Positions 47,019 to 56,225 are shown, counted from the stretch's first letter. The stretch is 64,000 bases of DNA from Flavobacterium daemonense (GCF_007341385.1 NZ_VJYD01000004.1:186001-250000), one strand, 5' to 3'. Program-made: numbers and translations. The notes: a model not told the origin generated them from the letters alone.

Positions 47019-47855
47019 TTAAATTTTAACAATTGATGTTTTAGTAAATTTAAATATCTGAGGCAATGGTTTTAAAATTTTCCTATTTATACAAATCGTT
47101 TTAAATTGAATCAAGTGATAAAACATTACTTCATATGTCTCTTTATAAATTAATCTCCCTCTATTCCATTCAATATTACCAGGTAAACCTTCAACTATTA
47201 TGAAATCAAAATATGCTTTTAACTTTCCATCCTTTTCTTCTTTTTTAATAACGTAAGTCATACTTTCTATTTGATTTGGAATTTCTAATATTGATATCCC
47301 TGTTTTTAATCTTTCAAAAAGAAAATTACACTCATCAAAGCAAAAATGAATTGGATTACTAAAAACTATTTTATAATCTTTACTTTTTAGAAACAATTTA
47401 TTGATATATTCATTATTTCTAAATAAGCAAAAAGAGCCCGTTACATAATCATGCCGGCTACTTATTATATCATGATTATTCAAAACTTCTTCCGTCATAA
47501 ATCTCCTGATAGATCCATAAACAATATCAATATCAGTTATTCCCCAGAAATCATAACCTTTTATAATTTCAGGAAATAAAAAACCATAAGCAGGTTTGAA
47601 ATCACAAAGTTTATACGGATAATCAATGTTTACTTTGAAGCCAAGCTTTTCAGATGCAGAAGCTTTTATCTCATCCAGTGTTTTGTAAATGATTTTTACA
47701 TTATCCGGTTTGTTGCCAATCTTATTTTTATTATCAGTAATAATATAAAAATCGACAGTTGGGTTAAAAGAGCAAGAATGCAAAAAATAAGGAAAGTACC
47801 AAGGAAATTTGCCATACCAACAAGTAATACTTGCTATAGAAGTAAGTTTAGGCAT
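47019..47855 (-). CDS. DUF6625-like glycosyltransferase, GT-A type
   Basis: A 278-residue soluble protein starting MPKLTSIASITCWYGKFPWYFPYFLHSC, the opening of the DUF6625 family seen in capsule loci. The Asp-Ile-Asp at 108-110 (FWGITDIDIVYG) sits where GT-A enzymes hold their metal-binding DxD. I start at the ATG at 47855, since the 14 residues before it are not family-like. It is the first gene of the exporter cluster, 62 bases before the double-glycine protein, whose Ser/Thr/Asn-rich linker is a conceivable sugar acceptor (inference). Confidence 0.72.
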   Translation of the reverse strand: MPKLTSIASITCWYGKFPWYFPYFLHSCSFNPTVDFYIITDNKNKIGNKPDNVKIIYKTLDEIKASASEKLGFKVNIDYPYKLCDFKPAYGFLFPEIIKGYDFWGITDIDIVYGSIRRFMTEEVLNNHDIISSRHDYVTGSFCLFRNNEYINKLFLKSKDYKIVFSNPIHFCFDECNFLFERLKTGISILEIPNQIESMTYVIKKEEKDGKLKAYFDFIIVEGLPGNIEWNRGRLIYKETYEVMFYHLIQFKTICINRKILKPLPQIFKFTKTSIVKI

Positions 47856-48102
47856 AAAAAAAATATTATAATTTAAAAAACACTGACTTGTACACATTAT
47901 ATGAATTCAGTCTTGAATTCTGTGGTATCACTTTGTTTTTGGAAATTATAATATTTTTGTATTTCAAACTTAAATAAAAAAAATTAAACCTCCAAAGGTT
48001 TTTCTTACTATTTAATACATTCAGTATATCGTTTAAAAATAATTCAAATATTGATAAACTAATAATTTTGTTTAAATGGAATTTAGAATAAGTTAAGGCA
48101 AA

Positions 48103-48816
48103 TTATCTAGAGTCAAGAGGAATCCCCCATTTTTCAAATAAATCAACATTTACTCCTTTATTTTTAGCTGAAACGTATTTAACCATAGTGTTAAAAATAG
48201 AATTTATTTCTGCTTTAATAGCTGGCCGTTTTTTTTCATCTCCTTCCACTCTTATTATCTCAAGACTTAAAGAATCATTAGCGGTCACAGTGAATCTTAC
48301 TAAGAGATGTCCTCTAAAATTATCATATAGAAATCGAGAACTTTGAAATTTCCTAACTAAAATTTGGGTGAATTTTGGATTTATATTATTGTTTTCAATT
48401 AATAGGTATTCTTTTCCTTTATAAACAAACTTAGGTTTTTCCTCAACATCTTCTATTGACATTATTGATCCATTTCTAAAATTAGGGCAATGTGTTTTAA
48501 TCAATTTTAATGCTTCTCCATCGTTTAATAAAAAAGCTTGATAAAAATGCTCGCACGCATTTTCATTATCTCCTAATTCCAACTCGGAAGCACCAAGATT
48601 GTACCATCCGTTCTTATCATTTGGAATTACATTTGTTACTTTAGAATAAATTTCTTTAGCTAGCAAAAATTTGTTTTCAGAATATGCTTTTTCACCATTA
48701 GCCATTAATTCGTCAATTTCTTTTGTCTGCGAAAAGCCATTCTGAATAAAAAAGAAAATAAAAACTATTAACCAATTTAATTCAGCCTTTGTTTTTTTAT
48801 TACCTATAATTTTCAT
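48103..48816 (-). CDS. Exported TPR protein with TonB-C-like end
   Basis: A 237-residue protein with an N-terminal signal-like segment (about 14-29, IVFIFFFIQNGFSQ), two tetratricopeptide repeats (about 32-100, YSENKFLLAKEIYSKVTNVI and NGWYNLGASELELGDNENAC) and a C-terminal beta/alpha domain resembling the TonB C-terminal or energy-transducer end (LLVRFTVTANDSLSLEIIRVEG). It probably works in the periplasm as a protein-protein adaptor. It lies just upstream of the exporter cluster with a 247-base gap, so membership is doubtful. Confidence 0.72.
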   Translation of the reverse strand: MKIIGNKKTKAELNWLIVFIFFFIQNGFSQTKEIDELMANGEKAYSENKFLLAKEIYSKVTNVIPNDKNGWYNLGASELELGDNENACEHFYQAFLLNDGEALKLIKTHCPNFRNGSIMSIEDVEEKPKFVYKGKEYLLIENNNINPKFTQILVRKFQSSRFLYDNFRGHLLVRFTVTANDSLSLEIIRVEGDEKKRPAIKAEINSIFNTMVKYVSAKNKGVNVDLFEKWGIPLDSR

Positions 48817-48891
48817 GATTTTTTAGTCAAAAATACACAAAAAAGAAAGTAAAAACCTACATTTTAAAAAATTATTTTATGAACATCTACT

Positions 48892-49125
48892 TTATATTGG
48901 TTTGGCATATTGTTTCTTAATATTCCGTATTAATTCCTCTAAACCGTTTAGTTTTAATTCATAAATAAGCTGTAATTGCTGGCCTAATTCGCCTTTTGGA
49001 AAACCTTTATTATGATACCAAACGACATAATATTCGGGTAAATCAATTAAAAAACGGCCCTCGTATTTCCCGAAAGGCATTTTGGTGTGAGCTAATTTTA
49101 TGAGAAGTTTTTTGTCTTGTTCCAT
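48892..49125 (-). CDS. DUF3820 family protein
   Basis: A 77-residue soluble protein with the family hallmarks MPFGKYEGRFLIDLPEYYVVWY and GFPKGELGQQLQLIYELKLNGLEEL. DUF3820 proteins may act with nucleic-acid enzymes (some resemble exonuclease accessory parts) but have no firm role. Single-gene unit. Confidence 0.88.
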   Translation of the reverse strand: MEQDKKLLIKLAHTKMPFGKYEGRFLIDLPEYYVVWYHNKGFPKGELGQQLQLIYELKLNGLEELIRNIKKQYAKPI

Positions 49126-49387
49126 AGGTTAGAAGAAAAAAGAAGCAAGAAGAAAGATTTAATAAATTTTCTGCTTATTTGATTACATGCAAAACTACCA
49201 TTTATTTTTTCTTTTGCCACAGATTAAAAGGATTCTCACGGATAACAACTTATATTCTCAGAAAATCAGCGACTTAGAATGTAAACAAAAAAAAGAAGCA
49301 AGAAAAAAGAACGTATTTTAATTCTCTCTCCCTGCTTCAAAATTATTATTTGACTAGTTACTAATTTTCTAAAAGACTAAGAAAAAA
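49126..49387. other. Intergenic stretch with repeat remnants
   Basis: It holds one copy of the GCCACAGATT core near 49216 followed by a GGATTCTCACGGATAAC-like tail, and then AT-rich sequence. No gene or terminator was recognised. Confidence 0.5.
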
Positions 49388-49427
49388 AACCTTAGAATCT
49401 TAGCCCCTTAGAACCTTAGCATCTTAA
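49388..49427 (-). repeat. Tandem octamer repeat (CTAAGRNN), 5 units
   Basis: On the minus strand: TTAAGATG, CTAAGGTT, CTAAGGGG, CTAAGATT, CTAAGGTT in exact register. The TAA stop of the nagB-type gene lies inside the first unit. Confidence 0.75.
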
Positions 49428-51352
49428 TAATGCCATCTCACAAAAGCTTCCATCGCTGCATAAGTCGCTAAACCTAATTGATGATATAGAGCAGCTGTTT
49501 CGTGGTTTCTATCTTCGGCTCTTTGCCAAAATTCTCTGGCATCAGTTCCTTGAAAAACAACACCGTCTTTTTGTGATTGGTGTTTGAAAATTCCATGGCG
49601 TTTTGCCAAAACCTGATCTGGGCTCATAGGAACTGCCATCTCCACTTCGTCAATTCCCCATTCCTGCCAAGCACCTCGGTACAACCACAACCAACAATCA
49701 TCCATAAATGATTTAGGTTTTAGAACTTTTACAGCTTCAAAAATAGCATCAAGACAAACTTTATGCGTTCCGTGCGGATCTGCCAAATCTCCAGCAGCGT
49801 AAATTTGGTGTGGTTTGATTTTCTCAATTAAATCAACTGTCAACTGAATATCTTCTGGACCAATTGGTTTTTTCTCAATTGTTCCCGTTTCGTAGAATGG
49901 CAATTCCATAAAATGGATTTGTTCATCTGGAAGACCAACAAAATAACTAGTTGCTCTCGCCTCTCCTTTTCTGATCAATCCTTTGATATAGCGAACCTCT
50001 GGAATATCAATTTCACTGTTCTTTTTATTCTCTAAAAAGGTCTGTGCCTTTTTGTAAATATCGTCTGCTTCTTGACTTTTGATTCCGAATTTCTCATTGT
50101 AATCAATTACGAATCTTGCAAAACGAAGCGCTTCATCATCCGCGACAGCGATATTTCCAGAAGTCTGATATGCCACATGCACTTCATGTCCTTGCTCCTG
50201 CAAACGCATAAAAGTTCCTCCCATACTAATAATATCATCGTCTGGATGAGGACTGAAAATCAACACACGTTTTTTAGCTGGTTCTGCTCTTTCAGGACGA
50301 TTTGCATCATCTGAATTTGGTTTTCCTCCTGGCCAACCTGTAATTGTATTTTGTAATTTATTGAATATTTTGATATTAATATCATACGCCGGACCTGAAT
50401 CTGCCAATAAATCGCTCATTCCGTTTTCGATATAATCAGCATCTGTAAGCATTAAAATTGGTTTTTTAAGGTCTAATGCTAATCCTAAAACCGCTTTACG
50501 AGTTAATTTATCTGTCCAAACAATTTTTTCAACCAACCAAGGCTTATTGATTCTTGTCAGTTTTGAAGACGCTTCTTTATCTAAAATAAATACCGCATTA
50601 TCATGCTCTTGCAAAAATGAAGCTGGAACTCTGTTTGTTACTTCATCTTCAACTGATTTTTTTACAATATTTGATTTTCCTTCTCCCCAAGCCAATAAAA
50701 TGACTCTTTTGGCTTCCATGATTTTTTTAACTCCAAGCGTGATTGCTGTTCTTGGTGTGTTATTCAATCCGAAGAAATCTTTACTCGCGGCTACTCTTGT
50801 GATGTGGTCTAATGCTACTAATCGTGTTTTTGAATTTTGAAGCGAACCCGACTCATTGAATCCGATATGTCCGTTTCCTCCAATTCCAAGAATCTGCAAA
50901 TCGATGCCGCCAAGCGCTTCAATTTTAGCTTCATATTCATGACAATAATCTGCAATTTGCTCTTTTGTCAAAAGTCCGTCTGGAACGTGAGCGTTTTCAG
51001 GTAAAATATCGACATGGTCAAACAGCAATTCTTTCATAAAACGAACATAACTGTTGATTGAGTTTGGCTCCATTGGATAATATTCATCCAAGTTAAAACT
51101 GATTACGTTTTTAAAACTCAAACCTTCTTCTTTATGCAAACGAACTAATTCAGCATACAATCCTTTTGGAGATGAACCTGTTGCCAAACCCAAAATACAA
51201 GGCAAGTTTTCTTTTTGTTTTGACTGAATCAAAGCTGCAATTTCTTGAGCAACTGCCTTTGAAGCTTCTGACGAATTTTCAAAAACAACCGTATTGATGT
51301 TTTCGAATCGTTTTTCGAATCCTGTTGCTTTGTCGATTTTACTTTTTAACAT
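49424..51352 (-). CDS. nagB: Glucosamine-6-phosphate deaminase fused to a PIG-L deacetylase
   Basis: A 642-residue two-domain protein. Residues about 1-290 are NagB (NLDEYYPM, LGIGGNGHIGFNESGS, TRVAASK), which turns glucosamine-6-phosphate into fructose-6-phosphate and ammonia. Residues about 360-640 are a PIG-L/LmbE zinc deacetylase (IFSPHPDDDIISMGGT with the metal-binding His-Pro-Asp-Asp, and DPHGTHKVCLDAI). The fusion is well known in Bacteroidetes, and the added domain may deacetylate an N-acetylated substrate. It follows the sugar permease by 33 bases and shares its transcript. Confidence 0.93.
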   Translation of the reverse strand: MLKSKIDKATGFEKRFENINTVVFENSSEASKAVAQEIAALIQSKQKENLPCILGLATGSSPKGLYAELVRLHKEEGLSFKNVISFNLDEYYPMEPNSINSYVRFMKELLFDHVDILPENAHVPDGLLTKEQIADYCHEYEAKIEALGGIDLQILGIGGNGHIGFNESGSLQNSKTRLVALDHITRVAASKDFFGLNNTPRTAITLGVKKIMEAKRVILLAWGEGKSNIVKKSVEDEVTNRVPASFLQEHDNAVFILDKEASSKLTRINKPWLVEKIVWTDKLTRKAVLGLALDLKKPILMLTDADYIENGMSDLLADSGPAYDINIKIFNKLQNTITGWPGGKPNSDDANRPERAEPAKKRVLIFSPHPDDDIISMGGTFMRLQEQGHEVHVAYQTSGNIAVADDEALRFARFVIDYNEKFGIKSQEADDIYKKAQTFLENKKNSEIDIPEVRYIKGLIRKGEARATSYFVGLPDEQIHFMELPFYETGTIEKKPIGPEDIQLTVDLIEKIKPHQIYAAGDLADPHGTHKVCLDAIFEAVKVLKPKSFMDDCWLWLYRGAWQEWGIDEVEMAVPMSPDQVLAKRHGIFKHQSQKDGVVFQGTDAREFWQRAEDRNHETAALYHQLGLATYAAMEAFVRWHY

Positions 51353-51385
51353 GATATAGTTTTTTATTAATTTCTCATATTCATT

Positions 51386-52759
51386 TTACCATCTTCGGTA
51401 TTTATGCCCTTTTACAGCATAAAAAAGAATCATCAAATACGATGGCAAAATCATTAAATAAGCCAGCTGATTACCGCTTCGCGATGTTGCCTGTGTTCCA
51501 GCCGCAATATTTGCTGTATTTATAGTTTCGGTAATCAAACCATAAAACAAAGGAAAAATGGCACCGCCAATAATCCCCATAATCAAAATGGCGCTTCCTA
51601 TTTTAGTGTATCCGCCCAAATCTTCTAACGCCATTGGCCAAATTGCCGGCCAGCAAAGCGCGTTTGCCAAACCTAACATGGCAACTAATAAAATTACAAT
51701 TGGCAAACTCGGAATTCCCGGCAACTGCAATGTCAATTTAGGCGAAATCAAAACGATTGCTAGAACCAAAATAATTCCTAAAACGCCTGAGCCTTTTAAG
51801 GCCGTTACTTGTGAAAGGTGTTTTGGAATCAATGTTATTCCTAAAATATACCCTATTACCATAGCCGACATTGTAAAAGAGGTCAGTTTTAGATAAAAAT
51901 TTCCCTCATCTCCATAAACACCTAACTGTTTTCCAAAACCACCAATTGAATCTCCTGCCAAAACTTCAGCAGCCAAATACAACATTAAAGTGATTACACC
52001 TAAAACCAATTGAGGACGTTTGAATGCATTTTTAATTTGTTTAAAAATGCTCATATTTGAAATATTTCCCTCTTCATCCAAATCAATTTCTGGGAGAGGT
52101 GAAAGCTTTACCAAAATAGCTAACACTATAATAATCAATCCCATATAAAGATAAGGCCTTTGCAATTGTAATGCAAGAGTATTTAAAGCATTTGATTTTG
52201 AAACAGCATCCAGCATTGCAATTTTATCTGCCGTGAATTCCTGCATATTTGACAAAACCATTGCTGTCAAAATAATTGGAGCTACAAATCCTGCTAATTT
52301 ATTTGCAATTCCTAAAACGCTGATTCTTGCCGCAGCACTTTCTCTTGGACCAATTACCACTACATAAGGATTTGAAGCGGTTTGCAAAATTGCCAAACCG
52401 GTTCCCATTACAAAAAGTGCTATCAAAAACAGTAAAAAAGTACGGCTTTCCGCAGCTGGATAAAACAAAAATGCTCCTAACGCAATGATCAATAATCCGA
52501 GCGAAATACCATTTTTGTAGCCAACTTTCTCGATTACCCAAGATGACGGCACAGCCATTACAAAATATGCTATGTAAAAAGCAAAAGTTACAAAGTAAGC
52601 CTGTGCAGAAGATAACTCGCAGGCCAATTCAAAAAATGGAATTAAAGGCCCATTGAGCCAGGTTACAAAACCGAGAATAAAAAATAATGCGGTCAGAATA
52701 ACCATCGGAATAATTGCATTCCTTTTTTCTGCTTGGATGACGTTTTCAATGTTTGACAT
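51386..52759 (-). CDS. Sugar MFS transporter (FucP/NagP-like)
   Basis: A 457-residue inner-membrane permease with twelve helices. The start (IIPMVILTALFFILGFVTWLNGPLIPFFELACELS) and the NPYVVVIGPRESAAARISVLGIANK block are typical of the FucP / GlcNAc-type sugar:H+ symporters of Bacteroidetes. With NagB directly downstream, an amino sugar or its derivative is the likely cargo (inference). The leader region before its ATG has phased T-tracts. Confidence 0.9.
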   Translation of the reverse strand: MSNIENVIQAEKRNAIIPMVILTALFFILGFVTWLNGPLIPFFELACELSSAQAYFVTFAFYIAYFVMAVPSSWVIEKVGYKNGISLGLLIIALGAFLFYPAAESRTFLLFLIALFVMGTGLAILQTASNPYVVVIGPRESAAARISVLGIANKLAGFVAPIILTAMVLSNMQEFTADKIAMLDAVSKSNALNTLALQLQRPYLYMGLIIIVLAILVKLSPLPEIDLDEEGNISNMSIFKQIKNAFKRPQLVLGVITLMLYLAAEVLAGDSIGGFGKQLGVYGDEGNFYLKLTSFTMSAMVIGYILGITLIPKHLSQVTALKGSGVLGIILVLAIVLISPKLTLQLPGIPSLPIVILLVAMLGLANALCWPAIWPMALEDLGGYTKIGSAILIMGIIGGAIFPLFYGLITETINTANIAAGTQATSRSGNQLAYLMILPSYLMILFYAVKGHKYRRW

Positions 52760-52838
52760 ACTACTTTGGGTTGATTGTTAATAGATTTTTTTTTGCTTCC
52801 AATCTATGATAGAATCAACGCTAAATACCTAATTTGCA

Positions 52839-52877
52839 TTTTTTGCGCAATTTTTTGCAATTTTTTTGCAATGCAAA
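52839..52877 (-). promoter_or_regulatory. Phased T-tracts and a 13-bp palindrome upstream of the permease-nagB operon
   Basis: Runs of six or seven T start at 52839, 52851 and 52861, i.e. in helical phase, with TTGC between them, and the last ends in the palindrome TTTGCA-A-TGCAAA (52865-52877). This looks like bent DNA with a possible operator. It differs from the LacI-type sites further right. Confidence 0.4.
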
Positions 52878-52936
52878 TGTAATACAATAAGAAATACGTA
52901 CGCCTAAAATAGATATGAATTTTTTGTTAATATTTT

Positions 52937-53812
52937 TTAAGACTCCCAGTCAAGTACTGGATAGTGTTTTTTAAGATATTCTTTAACGTCAGCAATATCT
53001 TCCTTTGCCGTCAAATCTGGAACATGCTCTGAAAATGGAATTCCTATTGTGGTTTTCGGATTTGCTTTTGCTGCGTTCAAAAGTACTGTCGGCAATTCTT
53101 TCTCGTCTCTTTCAGGATTTACAGGACAATTTTTCAAATAAAAATAAAGTGTTTTTCCAGTGAATTTAAAAGCATTCATACTCACTCTAATTTTTCCTTC
53201 AACATCTTTATAATGTTCCAAATCAGAAGCTTCTGGTTTTTCTAAAATATCAAGAAGTTGATTGTTTTCATCTAATTTCGCAATCGCAAAACGAGAAATT
53301 CTTTCTAAAGGAAATTCTAAAGCATCGCGGTCGTAACTAATAAAAGCGTTTGGACTATCTGTTTTTCTTAATGCCAATAAAGCTTCTGCAGAATATAAAT
53401 TGTCGCTATTACAAACCGAATATTCCGCTTTATTCAATTCAGGGAACTGCTCAACTGCCTGGAATAAAGCATCGGCTGTACCAAAAGGCTTCACTCTTCC
53501 TTCGGGAATATACTGAACTGCAAATGAAATATTTAGTCCATGAAAATCATTATTAGTATCGTGGTTTCCGTAAAATTCTTTGAATAATTCTCCTTGTTCT
53601 CCAATAATGATGTAAATATTTTGATAACCTGCTTTTTTTGCATTCAATAAAAGATAATCCAACAAAGGTCTGCCGCTTGCTCCCACGCCAATTAAGCCTT
53701 TGCTTCTTTCATTTGCTTGAGCAATTTCTTCTGGAGTTAAATTATCTGTAATGGCTTCTTTTTTCATGCGTGACGACGCGCCGCCCGCAAGAATAACTAA
53801 ATTGTTGTGCAT
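52937..53812 (-). CDS. Sugar-phosphate nucleotidyltransferase family protein
   Basis: A 291-residue GT-A-like nucleotidyltransferase. The opening LVILAGGASSRMKKE is the nucleotide-binding G-G-x-x-x-R loop, CNSDNLYSAEALL gives the metal-binding Asp region, and the later strands fit glucose-1-phosphate uridylyl/thymidylyl relatives. I start at the ATG at 53812, which leaves ten bases to the kinase stop; the longer frame adds ten basic residues. With the GHMP kinase upstream it would activate a sugar-1-phosphate (inference). Confidence 0.85.
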   Translation of the reverse strand: MHNNLVILAGGASSRMKKEAITDNLTPEEIAQANERSKGLIGVGASGRPLLDYLLLNAKKAGYQNIYIIIGEQGELFKEFYGNHDTNNDFHGLNISFAVQYIPEGRVKPFGTADALFQAVEQFPELNKAEYSVCNSDNLYSAEALLALRKTDSPNAFISYDRDALEFPLERISRFAIAKLDENNQLLDILEKPEASDLEHYKDVEGKIRVSMNAFKFTGKTLYFYLKNCPVNPERDEKELPTVLLNAAKANPKTTIGIPFSEHVPDLTAKEDIADVKEYLKKHYPVLDWES

Positions 53813-53822
53813 GTTTCTTTCT

Positions 53823-54914
53823 CTAAATTTCAATATTTTCAATAATTCTCACACCTGGATCAACTGATACGCCATACGCTTCTTGTGCCCCGGCTTTTAA
53901 AATCGCTTCGATAACTGCAGTTTCATTTTTAGGATCAGCAATAACAACAATGCTTCCACCACCACCAGAACCAACAATTTTTGCGCCGTAAGCACCAGCA
54001 CGCAACGCAGCATTGATCATATCATCGATTCGCGGCACTGTAATTTTCAATAAATCACGCAATACTTCATGATGCTGATTCATCCAGAAACCGATTTTTT
54101 TAAGATCCAAAACCGGCTTTTCAAATTCTTTTAAGGCTTCTTTTGTATAATGATAATTTTTTAAAGCCGCTTCAAAAAACGGAATCAAACGGTCTGGAAG
54201 ACAGTTCTTATACTGGTCAATATCTTCAATTTGTGAGGCATTTAAATCAAAATCAGGATACTGCTGCTTTACGATAGCAATTGCCATCAAAGCATTTCCT
54301 TTCAATTCGCCAATTAATCCAATTGTTTCTTTTGGAACACCAGAAACACCTGTAATCAAGCCTTTTAATTCTGTACCAATACATTTGTAAGAAAATGGCT
54401 CCTTTGTATTTATGTACACAATATTTCCTGCTCCAATGCTAAAATGATCCATCATTCCGCCTGGTTCTCCATGTTCTAAAACTTCTGATGCATATCCCAT
54501 TTTGGCAATAAAATCGGGAGTTGCTTCTTCATTGGCACCAAAAGCTTCAATCAAAAAACGAATCCAAGCCATCAATAAAGCTGATGAACTTGATGTTCCT
54601 GAATTAATTGGAATATCACCCGTAATGGTAATATTGTAACCAGTTGTAGGAATACAGCCGTTTCTGCGCAAAACACGCAACGAAGACGCAAAATAGTCTC
54701 GTGGTTCTAATTTTTCGAAAGTGGCATGAATATCAATGATACGAACCTCATTAATATCAATCATATTAATAACAAATGTATTGGTGTTATTTTGCTCTGC
54801 TGTCAGCTTAATATTTCGGTCGATCGCGCAGGCTATAACAGGCAAACCTAAATAGTCCTGATGATCTCCAAAGAGACAGGTACGGCCCGGGGCTAATGAA
54901 GTAATTTTTTTCAC
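53823..54914 (-). CDS. GHMP-family sugar kinase (galactokinase-like)
   Basis: A 363-residue ATP-dependent kinase. Motifs: APGRTCLFGDHQDYLGLPV at the start, the phosphate loop INSGTSSSSALLMAW, GEPGGMMDHFSIG with the catalytic Asp, and the third motif KIVGSGGGGSIVVIAD. The set fits anomeric sugar kinases (galactokinase or heptose kinase kind) rather than mevalonate kinases. It is first in the leftward operon, followed by the nucleotidyltransferase, and its promoter carries two LacI-type operators. Confidence 0.87.
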   Translation of the reverse strand: MKKITSLAPGRTCLFGDHQDYLGLPVIACAIDRNIKLTAEQNNTNTFVINMIDINEVRIIDIHATFEKLEPRDYFASSLRVLRRNGCIPTTGYNITITGDIPINSGTSSSSALLMAWIRFLIEAFGANEEATPDFIAKMGYASEVLEHGEPGGMMDHFSIGAGNIVYINTKEPFSYKCIGTELKGLITGVSGVPKETIGLIGELKGNALMAIAIVKQQYPDFDLNASQIEDIDQYKNCLPDRLIPFFEAALKNYHYTKEALKEFEKPVLDLKKIGFWMNQHHEVLRDLLKITVPRIDDMINAALRAGAYGAKIVGSGGGGSIVVIADPKNETAVIEAILKAGAQEAYGVSVDPGVRIIENIEI

Positions 54915-55003
54915 GTAAAAACTTTACATTAAAATACTGCAATTCAATGTTTTACAATATTTATTGGTTATAAATTTATTTTAGATCTTCAGTTTTGATT
55001 CCA

Positions 55004-55034
55004 CGAAACTATATATTATATTTTGATAAAACAA
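55004..55034 (-). promoter_or_regulatory. Promoter of the kinase-nucleotidyltransferase operon
   Basis: On the minus strand a -33 TTG (55032-55034) and a -7 TAGTTTCG (55004-55011) are 20 bases apart. The same pair with the same spacing occurs at the susC promoter. The transcript would start about 85 bases before the kinase ATG. Confidence 0.6.
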
Positions 55035-55049
55035 GAAAAAAACAAAAAA

Positions 55050-55063
55050 TGTGCTCGAACACA
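55050..55063. promoter_or_regulatory. LacI-type operator, kinase promoter, proximal
   Basis: TGTGCTCGAACACA is a 14-bp near-palindrome of consensus TGTGYTCGAGMACA. It lies just upstream of the -33 of the leftward promoter. Confidence 0.75.
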
Positions 55064-55072
55064 CTAAAAAAA

Positions 55073-55086
55073 TGTTCTCGAGCACA
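55073..55086. promoter_or_regulatory. LacI-type operator, kinase promoter, distal
   Basis: TGTTCTCGAGCACA, the second palindrome, 23 bases from the first. The pair also lies about 60-95 bases before the regulator's own start at 55146, so self-control is possible. Confidence 0.75.
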
Positions 55087-55132
55087 CAATGAAATTATAG
55101 CAAAGTTTTTTCTTATAATTAATTAAAGTTTT

Positions 55133-55140
55133 TATATTTG
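55133..55140 (+). promoter_or_regulatory. -7 element before the LacI-type regulator
   Basis: TATATTTG fits TAnnTTTG but ends only five bases before the ATG at 55146, so the mRNA would be leaderless or nearly so if this is the promoter. Confidence 0.4.
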
Positions 55141-55145
55141 CTTAT

Positions 55146-56183
55146 ATGGATAAAAAGTACACGATAAAGGATATTGCAAAAATGGCAGGCGTTTCTAAGG
55201 GAACTGTCGATCGTGTTTTGCATAATAGAGGAAAAGTTTCTCCGGCTGCGCTTGAAAAAATCAATGAGGTGCTGAATGTCATTGATTATGAACCCAACTT
55301 GATTGCCAGAAATTTAAAAAATACTAAAATATACCGCATTTGCGTATTTCTTCCCGATCCTGAAATTGATCCTTATTGGCGTCCCTGCGTAAACGGAATT
55401 CAAGAAGCGATTTTAGAATTTAAAGCGTATGGCGTCATTATTGAAACCTATTACTTTAATCCAGAAAGCAAAAAATCTTTTTTAAAAACGCACGAAACTA
55501 TTATTGCGCAATCTCCTGATGCTGTTTTGCTTGCTCCTCTATTTCATAAGGAAACGGTTGAAATCATCAAACAATACGACGAATTGGGAATTATGGTGAA
55601 TACCTTTAACAACCAAGTTGAATCTTCTTCGATTAAAAGTTTTGTTGGTCAAGATCTTCACAAAAGCGGACGCGTTGCCGCGAGTTTGATGAATCTAATT
55701 TTAAGCAAAGGCCAAATTGCCATTATCCATATTGATGAAAGTCTGAAAAATGCTGTTCACATGCAGGAAAAGGAAAAAGGCTTCAGAAATTATTTTGATG
55801 AAAAAAAGCTTTCCGAATTTTCTTTGACGACTCTCAAACTCAAATATTCGAACATCGAAACTAAATTTTCTGCCTTTATTGAAGAAAATCCAGATTTAAG
55901 CGGTATTTTCATTACGACTTCAAAAGCGTATCAAATTGCCTCTATTTTGTCTTCTGCAAAAAACAAAAAAATTGCACTTATTGGTTATGACTTGATCGAA
56001 AAAAATGTCAATTTCCTAAATCAGGGATTGGTTCATTTTTTAATTCATCAAAATCAAAAAAGACAGGCTTATTTGGGAGTCAGCACTTTAGTGGATCATT
56101 TTTTATTCCGAAAAGAAATTCCGGAGACTATTTTGCTTCCTATCGATATTATTAATGTCGAAAATGCTTCTTTTTATTCTTGA
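55146..56183 (+). CDS. LacI-family transcriptional regulator
   Basis: A 345-residue DNA-binding regulator. The LacI helix-turn-helix is clear at the N-terminus (YTIKDIAKMAGVSKGTVDRVLHNRGKVSP), then the hinge (NLIARNLK), then a sugar-binding domain of periplasmic-binding type (about 60-345) that would sense the locus sugar. It lies between the two sets of 14-bp palindromes that I assign to it, and is divergent from the kinase operon. Whether it represses or activates is open. Confidence 0.93.
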   Translation: MDKKYTIKDIAKMAGVSKGTVDRVLHNRGKVSPAALEKINEVLNVIDYEPNLIARNLKNTKIYRICVFLPDPEIDPYWRPCVNGIQEAILEFKAYGVIIETYYFNPESKKSFLKTHETIIAQSPDAVLLAPLFHKETVEIIKQYDELGIMVNTFNNQVESSSIKSFVGQDLHKSGRVAASLMNLILSKGQIAIIHIDESLKNAVHMQEKEKGFRNYFDEKKLSEFSLTTLKLKYSNIETKFSAFIEENPDLSGIFITTSKAYQIASILSSAKNKKIALIGYDLIEKNVNFLNQGLVHFLIHQNQKRQAYLGVSTLVDHFLFRKEIPETILLPIDIINVENASFYS

Positions 56184-56193
56184 GTTACTATTT

Positions 56194-56225
56194 CTAAGGT
56201 TCTAAGGTTCTGAGATACTATCCCG
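56194..56225 (+). repeat. Tandem octamer repeat (CTAAGRNN), 4 units
   Basis: CTAAGGTT, CTAAGGTT, CTGAGATA, CTATCCCG, ten bases after the regulator stop, sense orientation. Confidence 0.72.
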
